Shown piece by piece: positions 1 through 7,672 of a DNA stretch of 34,442 nucleotides. Numbering within the stretch: position 1 is the stretch's first letter; every line of letters begins with the position of its first letter. Both the position numbers and the translations under genes were made by a program. Origin of the DNA: a virus. The DNA lies in the IMG/VR virus record IMGVR_UViG_3300046642_000155, positions 1-34,442 of that record, one strand, 5' to 3'. Under the pieces are notes generated by a model. It was not told where the DNA came from. It made no database searches and worked only from the letters and a program-made list of their open reading frames with translations.

Positions 1-1
1 G

Positions 2-70
2 ATGGAGCGTGCTTGCCAAGAGGCGGAGGTTATCCCCGAACCCCAATTCTTCAGTTGGGCGGACCTATAA
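2..70 (+). CDS. C-terminal end of an upstream gene, probably terminase large subunit (partial)
   Basis: Frame 2 is open from the window edge to a TAA at 68-70 and encodes a peptide ending in PEPQFFSWADL, which reads like normal protein. The gene directly upstream of a portal/protease/capsid block in HK97-type phages is usually the large terminase subunit, so that is the inferred identity. The visible part is too short to show any ATPase or nuclease motif. Frame 1 is also open up to 84, so the frame choice rests on amino-acid quality and on the AAGGACGG ribosome-binding site that follows the stop. Confidence 0.45.
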   Translation: MERACQEAEVIPEPQFFSWADL

Positions 71-80
71 GGACGGATCA

Positions 81-233
81 ATGAAGTTCAGTCGGCGCCT
101 GATAGGCGAAATTGCCGATGTTTTCGGCGTCGGTTGCCTGGTGGGCGCCGGTTGGGAGTTCAACACCGTTCTTGGCCTTGCGCTGGCTGGTGTGGGACTC
201 ATCGTCATTAGCGCTGTGGTGGTGGACAAGTAA
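81..233 (+). CDS. Small membrane protein upstream of portal
   Basis: This 50-residue protein starts at ATG 81, which has a good ribosome-binding site (AAGGACGG, 69-76); an upstream ATG at 9 would overlap the previous gene. It holds two hydrophobic stretches, about residues 12-25 and 28-47, around a short turn with GWEF, so it is probably a two-pass membrane protein or hairpin. Its stop shares bases with the portal start (TAATG), so the two are translationally coupled. I do not recognise the family. Small membrane ORFs between terminase and portal occur in other actinophages, but their role is unknown. Confidence 0.6.
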   Translation: MKFSRRLIGEIADVFGVGCLVGAGWEFNTVLGLALAGVGLIVISAVVVDK

Positions 234-1486
234 TGAGCCTGCTAAAGCGCGCTGCCACCACTACGAAGCGTTTCTATGCGCCGTCTGGTGCTGGCGACCC
301 TTGGACCATCCCTAGCAACGGCAGTCTTGCGGCGTACACAGCCTCAGGTGTCCCTGTGACGGACGAAACGGCCATGCAGATGGTTGCGGTTGCTGCCTGC
401 GTCCGGCTGCTGTCTGACGCCGTTTCTGGCCTTCCCTTCGATGCTGTCAAGGCTGATGGCGAGTTGCGGAAGACCATCGAGCCTCCGCCTGCCATCGTCG
501 CTGACCCGTTTGGCGGAGCGTCTACCCCTGGTCTGCCCACAAGGCGCCAGGGTTTCGTTCAGATGATGGTGTCGTTGCTGCTGCGCGGTAACGCGTACTG
601 CCTGATTCTCTCGAAGGACAGTTACGGTCGTCCGACTCGACTCATGGTCATTCACCCCGATCGGGTGCGCTGTGAGTTTGACGAGTTCGGGCGCCGGAAG
701 TACGAGATTGACCGCCAGACCGTCAACGCTGACAACGTCGTGCACATCATGGGCATGGGTTACCCCGAATCGCCCACGGGTCTCAGCGTGATCAGCTACG
801 CGCGACAGGCCATCGGTCTGGGTCTCGCCGCTGAGGAATTCGGCGCCCGCTTCTTTGGCGAAGGCGCGCACATGACTGGCGTTGTCGAGATCGAAGCCGA
901 CCTAGACATCGACCGCGCACGCCGGATCAAGGAGAATTTCTCCGCCTCTCACAGCGGACTCAAGAACTCACACACGGTCGGTGTGCTGTCTGGCGGAGCG
1001 AAGTGGAAGCCCATTTCGATCTCGCCGGAAGATGCACAGTTCCTCGGCACTCGCGCTGCTCAGAACCTAGACGTTGCCATGGTGTTTGGCATTCCGCCCC
1101 ACATGCTTGGCCAGGTTGACAAAACCACGTCGTGGGGTACTGGCATCGAGCAGATGGGACTTGGCTTCCTGGCGTACACGCTGGGTGCCTGGCTTGGCCG
1201 TTTCGAAGACGCGTGGTCCGCCATGCTTCCGCGCCCTCAGTCTGCCCGCTTCAACGCTGACGCTCTGCTTCGCACCGACACAGCGGGTAGGTACGCGGTT
1301 TATTCCGCTGCCCGTTCGGCGGGAATCCTCACCACCAATGAAATCCGCGCCCTTGAGAATTACGGGCCCGTGGATGGTGGCGACAACATTTCTGCCCCGC
1401 TGAACTCTTCTACGCCGGGACTCACCAAAGACAACGGCGCTTCACCGAGTGCGCAGAAAGCAGATGCGTTGGGAGCTGTTCTCTAA
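233..1486 (+). CDS. Portal protein, HK97 family
   Basis: The 417-residue protein has the features of HK97/phage portal proteins: an N-terminal segment rich in alternating hydrophobics (MVAVAACVRLLSDAVSGLPF), a middle region with RGNAYCLI and VVHIMGMG, and a C-terminal stem/clip region containing FGIPPHMLGQVDKTTSWGTG. Portals form a dodecameric ring at one capsid vertex through which DNA is pumped by terminase and to which the neck attaches. Length is normal for the family. It overlaps the next gene, the protease, at TAATG (1484-1488), and the order portal-protease-capsid is the classic HK97 head cassette. Identification is by motif and synteny. Confidence 0.9.
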   Translation: MSLLKRAATTTKRFYAPSGAGDPWTIPSNGSLAAYTASGVPVTDETAMQMVAVAACVRLLSDAVSGLPFDAVKADGELRKTIEPPPAIVADPFGGASTPGLPTRRQGFVQMMVSLLLRGNAYCLILSKDSYGRPTRLMVIHPDRVRCEFDEFGRRKYEIDRQTVNADNVVHIMGMGYPESPTGLSVISYARQAIGLGLAAEEFGARFFGEGAHMTGVVEIEADLDIDRARRIKENFSASHSGLKNSHTVGVLSGGAKWKPISISPEDAQFLGTRAAQNLDVAMVFGIPPHMLGQVDKTTSWGTGIEQMGLGFLAYTLGAWLGRFEDAWSAMLPRPQSARFNADALLRTDTAGRYAVYSAARSAGILTTNEIRALENYGPVDGGDNISAPLNSSTPGLTKDNGASPSAQKADALGAVL

Positions 1487-2196
1487 TGACCGATTTCTCT
1501 ACCCGCGATTCGCTGCGCAACATACGCGAGGATCGCAGGCGCCCGTTTGAGGGTATGGAACTGCGCGAGCAGTCCAACGGCACTCTTCGTTTCACTGGCT
1601 ATGCGTCCGTCACGGAAACCCCGTACGAAATGCAGGACTTTCTAGGTGACTACACCGAAGTTGTCCGGCGCGGGGCGTTCAGTAAGACGTTGGCCGAAGG
1701 TGCAGATGTCCCGTTCAAGCTCAATCACGATGGCATGACGCTTGCTCGGACCAAGTCCGGCACCATGCGGCTGTCTGAGGACAGTACGGGCCTGCACGTT
1801 GAAGCGGACCTAGACCCTGGTAACGGCCAGGTACGGGACATCCGCAGCGCCATGGAGCGTGGCGACCTTGACGAGATGAGTTTCGCTTTCCGCGTGACTC
1901 GTCAGGAGTGGTCGCCCGACTGGACACAGCGAGACATCACCGAAGTGAACATGAACAAGGGTGACGTCAGCATCGTGAACTATGGCGCCAACCCACACAC
2001 TTCAGGGCTCACGACTCTTCGCAGCGCGCTGGCTGATGGTGCGCTGACCCGTGATCAGCTCGAATCGCTGCTCCGCTCGATTCCTGAGCTTGCGGACATG
2101 GTGGCCGATCGGCCCGTTGTCGAAGAGCCTGCCCCTGAACCCCGCAGCGAGGATCTTTCGCTGTTTGAGGCGCGGTTGCGCGCCCTGCATCTGTAA
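1486..2196 (+). CDS. HK97-type prohead protease
   Basis: The 236-residue protein matches the U35-type prohead protease fold: a beta-strand N-terminus with GYASV, then DYTEVVRRGAFSKTL, the LNHDG box with the probable catalytic His81, and the EMSFAFRV box with the probable nucleophile Ser132; Glu153 is a candidate third residue. The last 60 residues are acidic and likely dispensable after autoprocessing. It should cleave the N-terminal delta domain from the capsid protein encoded next door during prohead maturation. Translation is coupled to the portal gene (TAATG). A 22-bp palindromic repeat separates it from the capsid gene. Confidence 0.9.
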   Translation: MTDFSTRDSLRNIREDRRRPFEGMELREQSNGTLRFTGYASVTETPYEMQDFLGDYTEVVRRGAFSKTLAEGADVPFKLNHDGMTLARTKSGTMRLSEDSTGLHVEADLDPGNGQVRDIRSAMERGDLDEMSFAFRVTRQEWSPDWTQRDITEVNMNKGDVSIVNYGANPHTSGLTTLRSALADGALTRDQLESLLRSIPELADMVADRPVVEEPAPEPRSEDLSLFEARLRALHL

Positions 2197-2317
2197 CGGC
2201 CCCGGATCACGCCGGATCTCACGCCGGATCACCTACGGATTTCCGTACGTGACACCACCTGAGACACCACCTGACGCAGCGTGGGCAACCCCTCCATTCC
2301 TATGAAAGGTCCCTCCC
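2197..2317 (+). promoter_or_regulatory. Intergenic region protease-capsid with palindromic repeat copy 1
   Basis: The region holds one copy of the 22-bp imperfect palindrome at 2230-2251 (core TACGGATTTCCGTA, outer arms CAC...GTG). Just before it the phrase GGATCACGCCGGATCTCACGCC contains short direct repeats of CACGCCGGATC, and just after it ACACCACCTGAG is repeated imperfectly. A GAAAGG ribosome-binding site (2304-2309) precedes the capsid GTG. No convincing -35/-10 pair is visible. Confidence 0.6.
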
Positions 2318-3649
2318 GTGGACAAGCGTTCCCTGATTTCTGACCTGGTGGCCAAGCGCAGCGCTGAGCGCACGAAGCTAGATGCCCTTCTGGGCGAGGC
2401 TCGCTCCGCTGAGGCTGGCATGACCGACGAGCAGCGCGCCGAGTTTGACAAGGGCGAAGCCGAGATTCGTTCGCTAGACGAGCGGGTTGCCGAGCTTGAC
2501 GCGCAGGTTCGCGCTGATGACGCTGCGGCCGAGATGGCTAAGCGCTATGCGCCGAAGGCTGGCGATGGTGTCAAGTCTGAGCCTGAGGTTTACCGTTCCG
2601 GCCTGGGCGGTAACTCGTACTTCCGCGACATGTGGAATGCCCAGAAGAACCATGACCGTGACGCCGTTGAGCGGCTCGCGCGCAACAACCAGGCCCGTGC
2701 GACTGAGGCGCGTGCCCTGAGCACCACGAACGGCGCCGGTGGCGAGTTTGTTCCTCCGCTGTGGCTTGAGCGTGAGTTCATCAAGCTTGCTCGCCCTGCC
2801 CGCATCACTGGCAACCTGGTCCCGACTCAGGCCCTGCCCGCTGGCACTGACTCGATCAGCATCCCGAAGGTGAACTCTGGTACTGCGGTTGGCGTTCAGG
2901 CCACGCAGAACACTGGCGTTCAGCAGACTGATCTGACCACGGGTTCGATCTCGTCCAGCGTGACGACCATCGCGGGTGGCCAGACCGTCAGCCTTCAGCT
3001 CATCGAGCAGTCTCCGCTGAACGTGGATGACGTGATCCTGGCTGACCTTGCTGCCGCGTACGCCGCTCAGTACAACACCCTGATCCTCAGCGGTTCGGGT
3101 GCCGGTGGTAACCCGACCGGTCTGTTTACGCTGTCTGGCACCAACGCAATCGCCATGAGCGCCACCGGTTCGGCGAACCTTTACAAGGCCATCGCGAACG
3201 CCATTCAGACCGTTCACACGAACCGGTTCCTTCCGCCCGACACGATCATCATGCACCCGCGCCGTTGGGCTGCGCTGCTTGCTGACTCGGACTCGACCGG
3301 GCGCCCGCTGGTGGTCCCGAACGCGTCCGCTCAGAACTCCCTTGCCACGACCGGTGAGGTTGCGTCTCAGGGTTACGTGGGCACCATTCAGGGTCTGCCG
3401 GTTTACGTTGACTCGCTGATCCCGACCAACGTTGGTGCTGGTACCAACCAGGACCGTGTGATTGTCGCGCGCATGGCTGACCTGATGGCTTGGGAGGGCA
3501 ACGTCAAGGCGGAAGCCTTCCCGCAGACGTACGCCAACCAGCTCAGCGTGTTCATTCGGCTGTACAACTACATGTCGTTCCAGCCTGGCCGTTACCCGAA
3601 GTCGATCTCTGTGATTGACGGCGCTGGCCTGGTCACGCCTGCCTTCTAA
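2318..3649 (+). CDS. Major capsid protein, HK97 fold
   Basis: This 443-residue protein begins at GTG 2318 behind GAAAGG. The first 75 or so residues are highly charged and predicted coiled coil (repeated E, K, R, A with LDERVAELDAQV), as expected for the scaffolding delta domain of HK97-type capsid proteins that lack a separate scaffold gene. After a linker come typical capsid stretches: FVPPLWLEREFIKLARPARI, the N-arm/E-loop region with TTIAGGQTVSLQLIEQSPLN, and the A-domain segment IMHPRRWAALLADSD. It assembles the icosahedral head with the portal and is presumably trimmed by the adjacent protease. It is followed by a palindromic repeat. Confidence 0.92.
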   Translation: MDKRSLISDLVAKRSAERTKLDALLGEARSAEAGMTDEQRAEFDKGEAEIRSLDERVAELDAQVRADDAAAEMAKRYAPKAGDGVKSEPEVYRSGLGGNSYFRDMWNAQKNHDRDAVERLARNNQARATEARALSTTNGAGGEFVPPLWLEREFIKLARPARITGNLVPTQALPAGTDSISIPKVNSGTAVGVQATQNTGVQQTDLTTGSISSSVTTIAGGQTVSLQLIEQSPLNVDDVILADLAAAYAAQYNTLILSGSGAGGNPTGLFTLSGTNAIAMSATGSANLYKAIANAIQTVHTNRFLPPDTIIMHPRRWAALLADSDSTGRPLVVPNASAQNSLATTGEVASQGYVGTIQGLPVYVDSLIPTNVGAGTNQDRVIVARMADLMAWEGNVKAEAFPQTYANQLSVFIRLYNYMSFQPGRYPKSISVIDGAGLVTPAF

Positions 3650-3671
3650 GTGAGCCTGTGAGGGTCGGGGT

Positions 3672-3693
3672 CACCTACGGATTTCCGTACGTG
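3672..3693 (+). repeat. 22-bp palindromic repeat copy 2, inside a longer hairpin
   Basis: Copy of the dispersed palindrome with core TACGGATTTCCGTA. The flanks GGGG...CCCC (3667-3697) extend the dyad so that transcribed RNA could form a stem of about 15 bp with a tiny loop, one mismatch and one G-U pair. It lies just after the capsid gene and is not followed by a T-tract, so it could be operator DNA, an mRNA-stabilising or processing hairpin, or a weak terminator that lowers expression beyond capsid. Confidence 0.75.
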
Positions 3694-3738
3694 GCCCCGG
3701 CCCTTGCTGCTGCCTGCTAGTGACGACGAGAGGAACAC

Positions 3739-3984
3739 ATGAACCCCATCAACTACGCGCTTGGACTGGCTCACGAAGTCAGCCACCACGCGCAGGGTGA
3801 CAAGCAGCGTGAGGCTTCGGCCCGCGAGTCCCTGACGTGGGCTGCTGCGGAGCTAGAGAAGCTCGACCCCGCGAAGCTCAGCGCCAGTGTCCGCGCGCTC
3901 TTCGAAGAGGCTAAGCAGGCTGCTGCTGACGCGCTGGCCAGCAAGCCTAAGAGGGCAGCGAAGGCGCCCACCGCAACTGAGTAG
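3739..3984 (+). CDS. Small Ala/Lys-rich helical protein after capsid
   Basis: The 81-residue product starts at ATG 3739 behind GAGAGGAA. It is almost entirely helical: ASARESLTWAAAELEKLDPA and then a long Ala-rich amphipathic helix, ending in a basic KPKRAAKAP tail. I do not recognise the family. Its place between capsid and the head-tail connector suggests a head-associated or assembly role, but nothing in the sequence proves it. The next gene begins 8 bp downstream. Confidence 0.7.
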   Translation: MNPINYALGLAHEVSHHAQGDKQREASARESLTWAAAELEKLDPAKLSASVRALFEEAKQAAADALASKPKRAAKAPTATE

Positions 3985-3992
3985 GGGATGAC

Positions 3993-4883
3993 ATGCCGCT
4001 GATTTACTTCACGGGGCAGGACGTAGCGCTTACGGCTAACCCGCTCGATGACAGCGGTAACCCCGTCAGTGGCGCTGTGAGCGTCTCTGTGGCTGTCACG
4101 GACCCTTCCGGCGCCACCAGTACCCCGAACGTCTCCGGGCCCGTCAGCGGGGCGTACACGGCCGTTGTGCCGTCTGTCAGCGTTAGCGGTGTGTGGCTCG
4201 CTCGCTGGACGGCAACCGGCACGGGCGTTGCCTGGTCGCTGGAGACTCAGTTTCAGGTGCGCCCGCTGGGGCTGGAACAGCTAGTAGACCTTGCCAGCGT
4301 GAAGGCGCACCTGAACATCCCCACCAACGACAATCGCCAGGATGACGAGCTACAGGGCTTCATCCTGGCCGCAGGCGAGTTGGCCCGTAACCACTGTGGC
4401 CCGTTCATCCCGGAGACTCACACAGAGTTCTTCGATGGCGGGGTGTCGTCGGTCATGCCTGCCTTCACTCCGGTTGCCAGCGTGCTCAGCATCACTGAGT
4501 ACTACGGCCTGAGCGCGTTCCCGCTGACCGAGCAGCCGCTAGGGGGTCAGTCGAGCGCGTTCGCGTTCACCGTGGACCCCAACACTGGCCTGATCACGCG
4601 CCGGACCATGGGCGGGGAGGCTGCAACCTTCGCCTTCGGCACGAAGAACATCAAGGTTGTGTACTCCGCTGGCCGTTCCGGCGCCGTTCCCTGGTCCGTT
4701 CGTCTCGGCACGCTGGAACTGATCCGGCACCTGTGGCAGATGACGCAGCAGGGTGGCGGACGTCCCAAGTTCAACGCTGGCGCCTATGACGGCGGGGAAG
4801 CTGTGGTTCCCACTGGCTTTGCCATTCCGTCCCGTGTGCTTGAACTCTGGCAGACCTATTACAGGGGCCCCGGTATCGCATGA
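3993..4883 (+). CDS. Head-tail connector (gp6-like) with N-terminal Ig-like domain
   Basis: This 296-residue protein seems to have two parts. Residues 1-92 form a beta-rich Ig/FN-like domain (ALTANPLDDSGNPVSGAVSV ... SGVWLARWTATG). From about residue 93, LVDLASVKAHLNIPTNDNRQ starts the helical head-tail connector family (HK97 gp6 / phiE125 gp8 type), which forms a ring under the portal. Connectors of this family are usually 100-200 residues, so the N-terminal Ig-like domain is an addition that might project from the capsid or neck. It ends in ATGA overlap with the next gene. Function of the C-terminal part is fairly secure; that of the Ig part is inference. Confidence 0.8.
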   Translation: MPLIYFTGQDVALTANPLDDSGNPVSGAVSVSVAVTDPSGATSTPNVSGPVSGAYTAVVPSVSVSGVWLARWTATGTGVAWSLETQFQVRPLGLEQLVDLASVKAHLNIPTNDNRQDDELQGFILAAGELARNHCGPFIPETHTEFFDGGVSSVMPAFTPVASVLSITEYYGLSAFPLTEQPLGGQSSAFAFTVDPNTGLITRRTMGGEAATFAFGTKNIKVVYSAGRSGAVPWSVRLGTLELIRHLWQMTQQGGGRPKFNAGAYDGGEAVVPTGFAIPSRVLELWQTYYRGPGIA

Positions 4884-5347
4884 CCATTCCAAATTCAACG
4901 GCCCCTGCCGTCCGACAGTGGCTCTTTGACCAGTGCACGGCAGGGCTCGCGCCTGATCCGGACAATGTCCGCGCTTCGCTGCTCGTCTGTTTCGACCAAC
5001 CGGGACCCAATGAGCCTGATGACATCGTGGCCATTGGTCGCGTTCATCGTCAGCTCAGCGTGGGCGCGATGATCGGGGGTGGTGGCGCTGGCTGGCTTGA
5101 CGAGTCGTACACCGTGGAAATCGTCATCGACGTATTCCGGAGTAACGACAGCGGGCAGGTTGCCTACTCGCGCGCCATGGACCTTGCAGGCGCCGTAATC
5201 GCCATCGTGCGAACGGACCTGACCCTAGGTGGCCACGTCATCAAGTCCGTGCCTAAGGGCGATACCGCTGAAGTCGAGTGGGACACCGACCATGCCGGTA
5301 AACACGCCACGGTAACTGTCGAAATCGAGTGCGTAACGAGGATCTAA
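4880..5347 (+). CDS. Probable neck or tail terminator protein
   Basis: The 155-residue protein starts at an ATGA overlap with the connector gene. It has a mixed alpha/beta look with a repeated beta pattern (ESYTVEIVIDVFRS; HATVTVEIECVTRI) resembling tail terminator/tail completion proteins that cap the tail tube and dock it to the neck. Position, after the gp6-like connector and before the major tail protein, fits this. The internal glycine run MIGGGGAGW probably lies in a loop. The family is not recognised with certainty; head closure protein is an alternative. Confidence 0.6.
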   Translation: MTIPNSTAPAVRQWLFDQCTAGLAPDPDNVRASLLVCFDQPGPNEPDDIVAIGRVHRQLSVGAMIGGGGAGWLDESYTVEIVIDVFRSNDSGQVAYSRAMDLAGAVIAIVRTDLTLGGHVIKSVPKGDTAEVEWDTDHAGKHATVTVEIECVTRI

Positions 5348-5553
5348 TGCCTGACTTCACGTACAACGGCGCCGACGCGCGCTATTACCCGTCACTCTCG
5401 CTGGACGTGAAGCCTGGCGACACCGTGACGCTTGACTCTGACCCCGGAGACGGACGCTTTGGCCCTCAGGGCTCTGCCCCGCTTTCCGCCCCTGCCCCTG
5501 CGCCGGTTGCTCCCGCGCCCGCGCCCGCTGACGTCCCGGAGGTTGGCAACTAA
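5347..5553 (+). CDS. Small protein with Pro-Ala-rich tail
   Basis: This 68-residue protein is taken from ATG 5347, which overlaps the upstream stop (TAATG); an in-frame ATG at 5329 lies inside the previous gene. The N-terminus YNGADARYYPSLSLDVKPGD is a pattern seen in short actinophage proteins between the neck genes and the major tail protein. The C-terminal third is a low-complexity PAPAPVAPAPAPADVP stretch, likely an extended linker. Its stop overlaps the next start (TAATG). Function unknown; it may be a structural decoration or assembly factor. Confidence 0.65.
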   Translation: MPDFTYNGADARYYPSLSLDVKPGDTVTLDSDPGDGRFGPQGSAPLSAPAPAPVAPAPAPADVPEVGN

Positions 5554-6518
5554 TGCCTAAGGCAACACAGCTATCGTTCCTCGGAATTGCGAAGGAAGTT
5601 ACGCCCGGTACGGCGGTCCCTTCCACCAACTTCATTCCGGTTACCCAGGTAACCCCGAAGGACAACCTGACCCTTCTACAGGACAAGGGCCGCAGGGGAA
5701 GCTTCGTTGATGTCTACGACGAAATCGCGGGCACGCTTTACGCGACGCTTGACTACGACGGTGACGTTTTCCCGGACACGATCGGTTTCCCGCTCGCTGG
5801 CATCCTGGGCGACGTAACCACTACCGGCGCTTCCGCCCCGTATACGCACGCGTTCGCTGTGCTCAACAACGGCACCGGCCAGCCTGGCACGTACACCCTG
5901 AACGACAATTACGTTGCTGGAAACCGTCAGTACGCTTCGGCCAAGTTCTCTGAGCTTGGTTTCAAGTTCACTGATGATGGTCTTCTGACGTACAGCGCGA
6001 AGACCACAACTTATGGCTCTGTCGCTGCGTCTGCCCCGGTTACCTCCTTCACTGGCGTTCCGCCCATGGTTGGCTGGCAGGGAACCGTGACCATTGGTGG
6101 CGTTGCTCAGGCTGGCGTGATCGACGGTGAAGTCACCATCAAGCGCAACGTGACCGTCATCAACGCTATTGACGGCTCGCAGAACCCTGCATCTCTGTGG
6201 TCTGGCCCCGTTCAGGTGGACGGTAAGGCCACTCTGATCATGGAGGACGACACCCAGCTAACCAACTACCTGACGAACGCGAAGCCTTCGGTTGAATTCC
6301 TCTTCAGCGCGGGTACCGGTGCGGCTGCTGTTCAGCTAAAGCTGCACATGACCAAGTGCGCCATCAGCGCTGCGGACATTACGCGTGGCAAGGACTACAT
6401 AGAAGTTCCCATCACGTGGACCGCGCTTTCCAACACCACTGACGTAGGTACTTCCGGCGGTTACAGCCCCATCAAGGTGACCGTTCAGAATGCCGTGATT
6501 TCCGGGACGTACAAGTAA
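5553..6518 (+). CDS. Major tail protein
   Basis: The 321-residue protein carries the N-terminal signature of actinophage tail-tube proteins: FLGIAKEVTPGTAVPSTNFI, followed by a beta-rich body with DYDGDVFPDTIGFPLAGILG and an Ig-like C-terminal half (GVPPMVGWQGTVTIGG onward, including EVTIKRNV). It polymerises into the tail tube around the tape measure protein. Its place, directly before the two-frame tail chaperone, is the expected one. Starts by TAATG overlap with the previous gene and ends in TAATG overlap with the chaperone. Confidence 0.9.
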   Translation: MPKATQLSFLGIAKEVTPGTAVPSTNFIPVTQVTPKDNLTLLQDKGRRGSFVDVYDEIAGTLYATLDYDGDVFPDTIGFPLAGILGDVTTTGASAPYTHAFAVLNNGTGQPGTYTLNDNYVAGNRQYASAKFSELGFKFTDDGLLTYSAKTTTYGSVAASAPVTSFTGVPPMVGWQGTVTIGGVAQAGVIDGEVTIKRNVTVINAIDGSQNPASLWSGPVQVDGKATLIMEDDTQLTNYLTNAKPSVEFLFSAGTGAAAVQLKLHMTKCAISAADITRGKDYIEVPITWTALSNTTDVGTSGGYSPIKVTVQNAVISGTYK

Positions 6519-6949
6519 TGCAGCATCTGACCCTTCCTTCGGGCAACACCGCTGACCTACGTGAAGTTGCCGACGTTACCGAGCGCCAGCGCAGGCCCAT
6601 CAAGCGCATTCAGACCAAGCTTGCTGGTCTTCCTGCCTTCGTCAATGCGGTTGAAGAGGCTAAGGCGCAGGGCGATGGTGTCGACCTGACCCCGGACCAG
6701 CAACTCAAGATTGCTGCGGGCATGGGCGAAGCGTTTGACCTACTCGAAGAGCTGAATGACGCGCTCGTCGCTGCGCTCGTCGCTGGCTGGTCTTACGGCT
6801 TCGTGGTCAGCGCTGACGCCGTGCAGGATCTACCGGGCCGGGACCTTGACGCGCTGCGTACCGCCGTGGCTCCGTTCCTGGCGCAGCTAAACCCGGACTT
6901 TGAGCCGAGCCCGGACGCCGCTTCCCCTTCCGTGGCCTCCGTCGCCTAA
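6518..6949 (+). CDS. Tail assembly chaperone, upstream frame (G-like)
   Basis: This 143-residue, mostly helical acidic protein (LTPDQQLKIAAGMGEAFDLL) lies between the major tail protein and the tape measure, the conserved place of lambda-G-type tail assembly chaperones. Such genes bind the tape measure during tail assembly and make a longer G-T product by programmed ribosomal frameshifting. Here the next frame is open for 250 bases past the stop and has no start codon of its own, which supports the same mechanism. Confidence 0.8.
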   Translation: MQHLTLPSGNTADLREVADVTERQRRPIKRIQTKLAGLPAFVNAVEEAKAQGDGVDLTPDQQLKIAAGMGEAFDLLEELNDALVAALVAGWSYGFVVSADAVQDLPGRDLDALRTAVAPFLAQLNPDFEPSPDAASPSVASVA

Positions 6950-7158
6950 CAGAGGCCCTATCCCACAAGGGTGGAAGCACCTACACAGCGGATGAACTAC
7001 CGAGCGAGGAATACCGGACGTGGCGACTCTGCACACTGCTGCATTGTCGCCCGTCCGATCTCGATGGCGAATCCGCTGTGGCCCTTGACTGGCTATTGGC
7101 CGTAGATGATGCCGTTGAGAAAGCTCGCAAGATCGTAGAGGAGCGAGCCAATGGCTGA
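6904..7158 (+). CDS. Tail assembly chaperone, frameshifted C-terminal part (T-like)
   Basis: Frame 1 is open from 6904 to the TGA at 7156-7158 and, past about 6953, encodes a coherent helical sequence: EALSHKGGSTYTADELPSEE, then EYRTWRLCTLLHCRP and a helix ending in VEKARKIVEERANG. It has no plausible start except a GTG too far inside, so it is probably read by a -1 shift from the 6518 gene, giving a fusion of about 210 residues. TTCCCCT near 6922-6928 is a possible slip site, because a proline tRNA on CCU could re-pair with CCC. The exact site is not certain. The stop overlaps the next start at ATGGCTGA. Confidence 0.7.
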   Translation, partial: AEPGRRFPFRGLRRLTEALSHKGGSTYTADELPSEEYRTWRLCTLLHCRPSDLDGESAVALDWLLAVDDAVEKARKIVEERANG

Positions 7159-7639
7159 CGATTTCGGCGTGGTCATCAAGGGCATTCGGGAAGTTAGCGC
7201 TTCGCTGGACCGGAAGGTACTAGCTACCAACGAAGGCACCCGCAAAGCGCTGGGTAAGGCAACTTCCTACACACGCACGCGAATCAGGGGCGGTATGCGG
7301 GGTGAGCCTCGCTGGGACCGTAAGGGCCGTGACAGGGTCACTGGCCAGATTGGCGTGAACCTGAACCGTGAACCCCACGTGATCCGACGGAATGGCGGGC
7401 CTGGTCAGTTGACCGGAAGCCTTTACCGCTCGATTCGCAAGAGTAAGAAGCCACGCCTTCAAGGTGTTGGCAGGTATTCGCAGGTGGTCATGTCTGGTGG
7501 CGAAGGCGGATTCCAGAACCGATACAAAGGCACCATCGAAGGCAAGTACCCGTACTTCAAGCCGGGCGTATCCAAGGCAACTCCCAAGGTGCGCGCCATC
7601 TTTGAAGCTGCCTGGGGAACTGCGGTGAAGAACAAGTGA
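7151..7639 (+). CDS. HK97 gp10-like tail protein
   Basis: The 162-residue basic protein resembles the HK97 gp10 family (tail completion / head-tail joining): an N-terminal IKGIREVSASLDRKV helix, then KATSYTRTRIRGGM, a basic beta middle with TGSLYRSIRKSKK, and YPYFKPGVSKATPKVRAIFE at the end. In most siphoviruses this gene lies upstream of the major tail protein, but here it follows the chaperone and precedes the tape measure. It overlaps the end of the frameshifted chaperone by 8 bases. Family assignment is by pattern. Confidence 0.65.
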   Translation: MADDFGVVIKGIREVSASLDRKVLATNEGTRKALGKATSYTRTRIRGGMRGEPRWDRKGRDRVTGQIGVNLNREPHVIRRNGGPGQLTGSLYRSIRKSKKPRLQGVGRYSQVVMSGGEGGFQNRYKGTIEGKYPYFKPGVSKATPKVRAIFEAAWGTAVKNK

Positions 7640-7640
7640 G

Positions 7641-7662
7641 CACCTACGGATATCCGTACGTG
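7641..7662 (+). repeat. 22-bp palindromic repeat copy 3
   Basis: The repeat starts one base past the TGA of the gp10-like gene and lies 10 bp before the tape measure start. Its core TACGGATATCCGTA is a perfect 14-bp palindrome. Unlike copies 2, 4 and 5, this copy has no GC-rich complementary arms. Confidence 0.8.
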
Positions 7663-7672
7663 ATAGGGAGGT

